From: a virus
Length of the DNA: 38,336 nt
Strand: one strand, 5' to 3'
Virus record (IMG/VR): IMGVR_UViG_3300023223_000252
Coordinates: 1 to 38,336 of that record
Shown: positions 36,673-38,336 of the stretch, in pieces
How positions within the stretch are numbered: the stretch's first letter is position 1
Layout: each line of letters starts with the position of its first letter
Translations under genes and position numbers: made by a program
The notes under the pieces: generated by a model
Database searches by the model: none
What the model saw: the letters and a program-made list of their open reading frames with translations, nothing else
What the model was told of the DNA's origin: nothing

Positions 36673-36912
36673 TTAGTAGCCCAAAGTCGATCCTGGTTGA
36701 GCAATGATTTTAGACTTAGAACGAGAAGCAGCAGCTAATTGACGACTCTTATTTTTAGCAGCTTGACCAACATTTGCATCTTGCATAGTCACAGGAGGCG
36801 CAGCAGCAGGAGCAGCTTTAGGCTTTTCAGCTTTTGTCATTACTCCAGCATAACCACCTTCATCAAACCAACCGCCAACACTATCACCAATATCTTCAAC
36901 AACTTTACCCAT
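36673..36912 (-). CDS. Small Ala/Pro/Lys-rich protein, possibly virion (gp7.3-like) (79 aa)
   Basis: The sequence starts MGKVVEDIGDSVGGWFDEGG, has an Ala/Pro/Lys stretch (EKPKAAPAAAPPVTM) and ends with a SRQLAAASRSKSK, GSTLGY segment. The pattern of low complexity followed by a basic Ser/Arg end and terminal Gly recalls T7 gp7.3, a small tail or scaffold-associated protein, but similarity is weak. It lies just before the portal gene. The ribosome site is CGGAGATTATT. Confidence is high that it is a gene, low on role. Confidence 0.65.
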   Translation of the reverse strand: MGKVVEDIGDSVGGWFDEGGYAGVMTKAEKPKAAPAAAPPVTMQDANVGQAAKNKSRQLAAASRSKSKIIAQPGSTLGY

Positions 36913-36951
36913 AATAATAATCTCCGTTTTTTTTTACAAAATATGTTTGTA

Positions 36952-37401
36952 TTAGAGTTTTTGCAAACAAATGAACTGATTAATATCCTTGTTCCATTTG
37001 AAATCATAGCCGTATTTTCTGCATAATATTTCTAAAGTCTGGCTCTCTTTGCCTAATATCCACAATTGTAAATCTGCATATTTAGCTATGTCTGGCCTCA
37101 CTTGATCCTCGTAGAATCTAAACCAATTGAATTTATTGCTCATGGTGCATAGATGCATATTGACCATTCTTTTATTGTTTGGTGTTTTTTTCATCCATTC
37201 ATATATAAATACTGCTTCAACTGTCTCATTGACAATGCCAACATAAACATTACAGCGATCAGAAAGAAACTTTTTAATTGCTTCAGGTGCATAAGAATCC
37301 ATCCCTTGCATAACTTTTGAGAAACAGCCATTATATTGAGTGAGTAGAGATATTATCTCAGGTAAATCCTCACTATTGGCTATGCTCATTCTAGGTTTCA
37401 T
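36952..37401 (-). CDS. GNAT-like N-acetyltransferase fold protein (149 aa)
   Basis: Secondary structure order fits a GNAT fold: MSIANSEDLPEIISLLTQY (first helix), VYVGIVNETVEAVFIYEWM (central strands), then NWFRFYEDQVRPDIAKYADL and the C-terminal ILCRKYGYDFKWNKDINQF. The acetyl-CoA pyrophosphate loop is not a perfect R/Q-x-x-G-x-G/A, so activity is uncertain. ATG 37401 overlaps the stop of the 27-residue gene (ATGA). Similar small GNAT-like genes occur near terminase and portal genes in many phages, with unknown substrates. Confidence 0.65.
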   Translation of the reverse strand: MKPRMSIANSEDLPEIISLLTQYNGCFSKVMQGMDSYAPEAIKKFLSDRCNVYVGIVNETVEAVFIYEWMKKTPNNKRMVNMHLCTMSNKFNWFRFYEDQVRPDIAKYADLQLWILGKESQTLEILCRKYGYDFKWNKDINQFICLQKL

Positions 37402-37481
37402 CTTGGACCTTCTAAAAATAAACAGAACTCTCTAGCTAGAAACCCTGCTATAAATGCCAATATTATCACTGCATATATCAT
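37398..37481 (-). CDS. 27-residue membrane peptide in the terL operon
   Basis: The 27-codon frame (start MIYAVIILAFIAGFLAREFC) overlaps the upstream zinc-ribbon stop and the downstream GNAT-like start with ATGA at both ends, making three linked genes. The first about 15 residues form a membrane helix and the rest is charged. Such overlap at both ends is unlikely by chance. No family is known. Confidence 0.65.
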   Translation of the reverse strand: MIYAVIILAFIAGFLAREFCLFLEGPR

Positions 37482-37711
37482 CTTAAACCCCCATAGCTGT
37501 GAATCCCTAGCATTCCTGCCTGTTTCTTCTTGATCAATGTATCCTCAACACCCTTATTAATGCAATTAAGACATTGAAGTTTTACATGGCAATAGTTTTC
37601 ATGAGTCCACACTTGGTTATGTGGACAAGTTCTACACTTAAAGTATACTTTCTTTTTGCCGAAAGTTTGCGTCATCGATCTCTTAAACTCTTCACTTAAT
37701 CCTTCAATCAT
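37478..37711 (-). CDS. Zinc-ribbon protein after terL (77 aa)
   Basis: The protein has two CxxC pairs, KCRTCPHNQVW (about 25-35) and LQCLNCINK (about 45-53), with intervening Cys/His (NYCHVK), so it should bind zinc. Flanking segments are basic. Its ATG overlaps the terL stop (ATGA), suggesting translational coupling to the terminase. A nucleic-acid-binding accessory in packaging, or an HNH-derived remnant, are both possible. Confidence 0.7.
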   Translation of the reverse strand: MIEGLSEEFKRSMTQTFGKKKVYFKCRTCPHNQVWTHENYCHVKLQCLNCINKGVEDTLIKKKQAGMLGIHSYGGLR

Positions 37712-38336
37712 CGTCTTTGCCTTTGTCTTACTCTGCTGATTACTTCAGGTCTACCCGAACTACGACCTCTATTCTGAAAACTCTCATTACCTACTTTATT
37801 CATCATCACCCAATACCTTGCTGCATCAATTAAATGATTGTATTTATCTACAGGCTCTTTACGTTCAGTATCTTCGCCATCTTTCCAAGTCTGGATCTTC
37901 CATTTATAATGCTCAAACTCTAGTTGTAAGTTGGGTGAATCCCTGTGTACATAAATCTTGAACCTTTTCATTTGCGTAATTCCATCAAGGATAGAACCTG
38001 GACCCTTCTTCACGCTTGCTATGTTATAGCCTAAATTATTGAGACTTGCAATATTTTCTGATGCAGCACAATCAGCCACAATCATAACATCTTTAGGCAT
38101 ATTCATTTCTTCAAACTTGCCTTGAATCGATGGCAGGGATGGCATAGTTATATTTTTAGTCGTATAAACTTGAGTATCATACAAATGTTCACGCAGGTAT
38201 AAACCCCTATTGTGAATACAGCACTCAACCAATGCAGTCGGATCAACACTAAACCCAAAGTCTAAACCAAATCCCCAACGCATACAAGATTGAGGATGCT
38301 CAGGCCAGAAGTCTGTAGTGTCCCATAGTTTGAAGA
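37708..38336 (-). CDS. terL: Terminase large subunit, C-terminal nuclease part (continues at 1-835)
   Basis: This is the RNase H-like nuclease half of TerL, which cuts the concatemer. Its acidic residues in family order are Asp256 in LDFGFSVDP, Asp319 in VADCAASE and Asp401 in LIDAARYWVM (numbered from ATG 835). The frame enters from the window edge, in phase with 1-835 over the 144-bp repeat. An ATG at 38283 is an internal methionine, not the start. The stop overlaps the following zinc-ribbon start. Confidence 0.95.
   Translation of the reverse strand, partial: FKLWDTTDFWPEHPQSCMRWGFGLDFGFSVDPTALVECCIHNRGLYLREHLYDTQVYTTKNITMPSLPSIQGKFEEMNMPKDVMIVADCAASENIASLNNLGYNIASVKKGPGSILDGITQMKRFKIYVHRDSPNLQLEFEHYKWKIQTWKDGEDTERKEPVDKYNHLIDAARYWVMMNKVGNESFQNRGRSSGRPEVISRVRQRQRR
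38193..38336. repeat. 144-bp terminal direct repeat, copy 2
   Basis: Exact copy of 1-144, inside terL. Remove one copy to obtain the circular sequence. Confidence 0.9.

Noticed and set aside
37708-38283. Separate 191-codon gene starting at 38283
   Set aside because: The frame is open further upstream and continues through the 144-bp repeat into 1-835, so this ATG is internal to terL.
1-38336. tRNA genes, rRNA, CRISPR arrays, insertion sequences or an integrase with att site
   Set aside because: Reading both strands I found no cloverleaf with a TTCGA arm, no regularly spaced palindromic repeats, no transposase and no recombinase motif.

Overview
The window is an essentially complete, AT-rich genome of a small tailed phage of podovirus type, probably virulent, infecting a Gram-negative host (lipoproteins in the lysis block, T7-like internal virion proteins). 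Bases 1-144 are repeated exactly at 38193-38336, and the large terminase reading frame runs unbroken through that join. The molecule is therefore best read as a 38192-bp circle opened inside terL. Almost every gene lies on the minus strand, so functional order runs from high to low coordinates. I see no integrase, repressor, tRNA, CRISPR array, RNA polymerase or DNA polymerase.

Early and replication block (11734 down to 4709). A 363-bp control region (11735-12097) holds three tandem TGTGAAGATT repeats, a palindromic -10 sequence, a bidirectional terminator and a possible plus-strand small RNA. Below it come small unknown genes, an SSB with a DDLPF tail, a winged-helix replication protein whose gene carries six iteron-like repeats (probable origin), a DnaB-type helicase, a PP-loop PAPS-reductase-like enzyme, a Rad52-type annealing protein and a PD-(D/E)XK nuclease. 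A run of microprotein genes is coupled by ATGA overlaps. The phage appears to load its own helicase, anneal and cut DNA itself, and borrow the host polymerase.

Packaging and head block (4653 to 835, then through the join to 38192 and down to 31432). terS has a promoter just upstream. Eight mostly unrecognised genes separate it from terL. After terL come a zinc ribbon, a 27-residue membrane peptide, a GNAT-like protein, a small Ala/Lys-rich protein, the portal, a coiled-coil protein, a Bbp19-like protein, scaffold, an HNH-AP2 homing endonuclease and the major capsid protein. The scaffold gene ends in its own terminator and the HNH-capsid unit starts from its own sigma70-like promoter. A strong terminator follows the capsid gene, as in T7.

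Tail and ejection block (31348 to 13165). T7-like tail tubular proteins A and B are followed by three internal (ejection) proteins. The third is a 2358-residue multidomain protein with an HENFH metallopeptidase-like motif and a C-terminal region resembling large polyvalent proteins. Next come a tail fibre with a T7-like N-terminus and three 53-residue repeats, a beta-helix-like protein and several small tip or receptor-binding proteins, including one LamG-like lectin.

Lysis block (13165 to 12098). It holds a small lipoprotein with transglutaminase-like cysteine-peptidase residues, a multi-spanning membrane lipoprotein and an XhlA-like membrane protein. No ordinary endolysin is recognisable. 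Transcription probably ends at the bidirectional hairpin at 11952-11981, just before the early control region.
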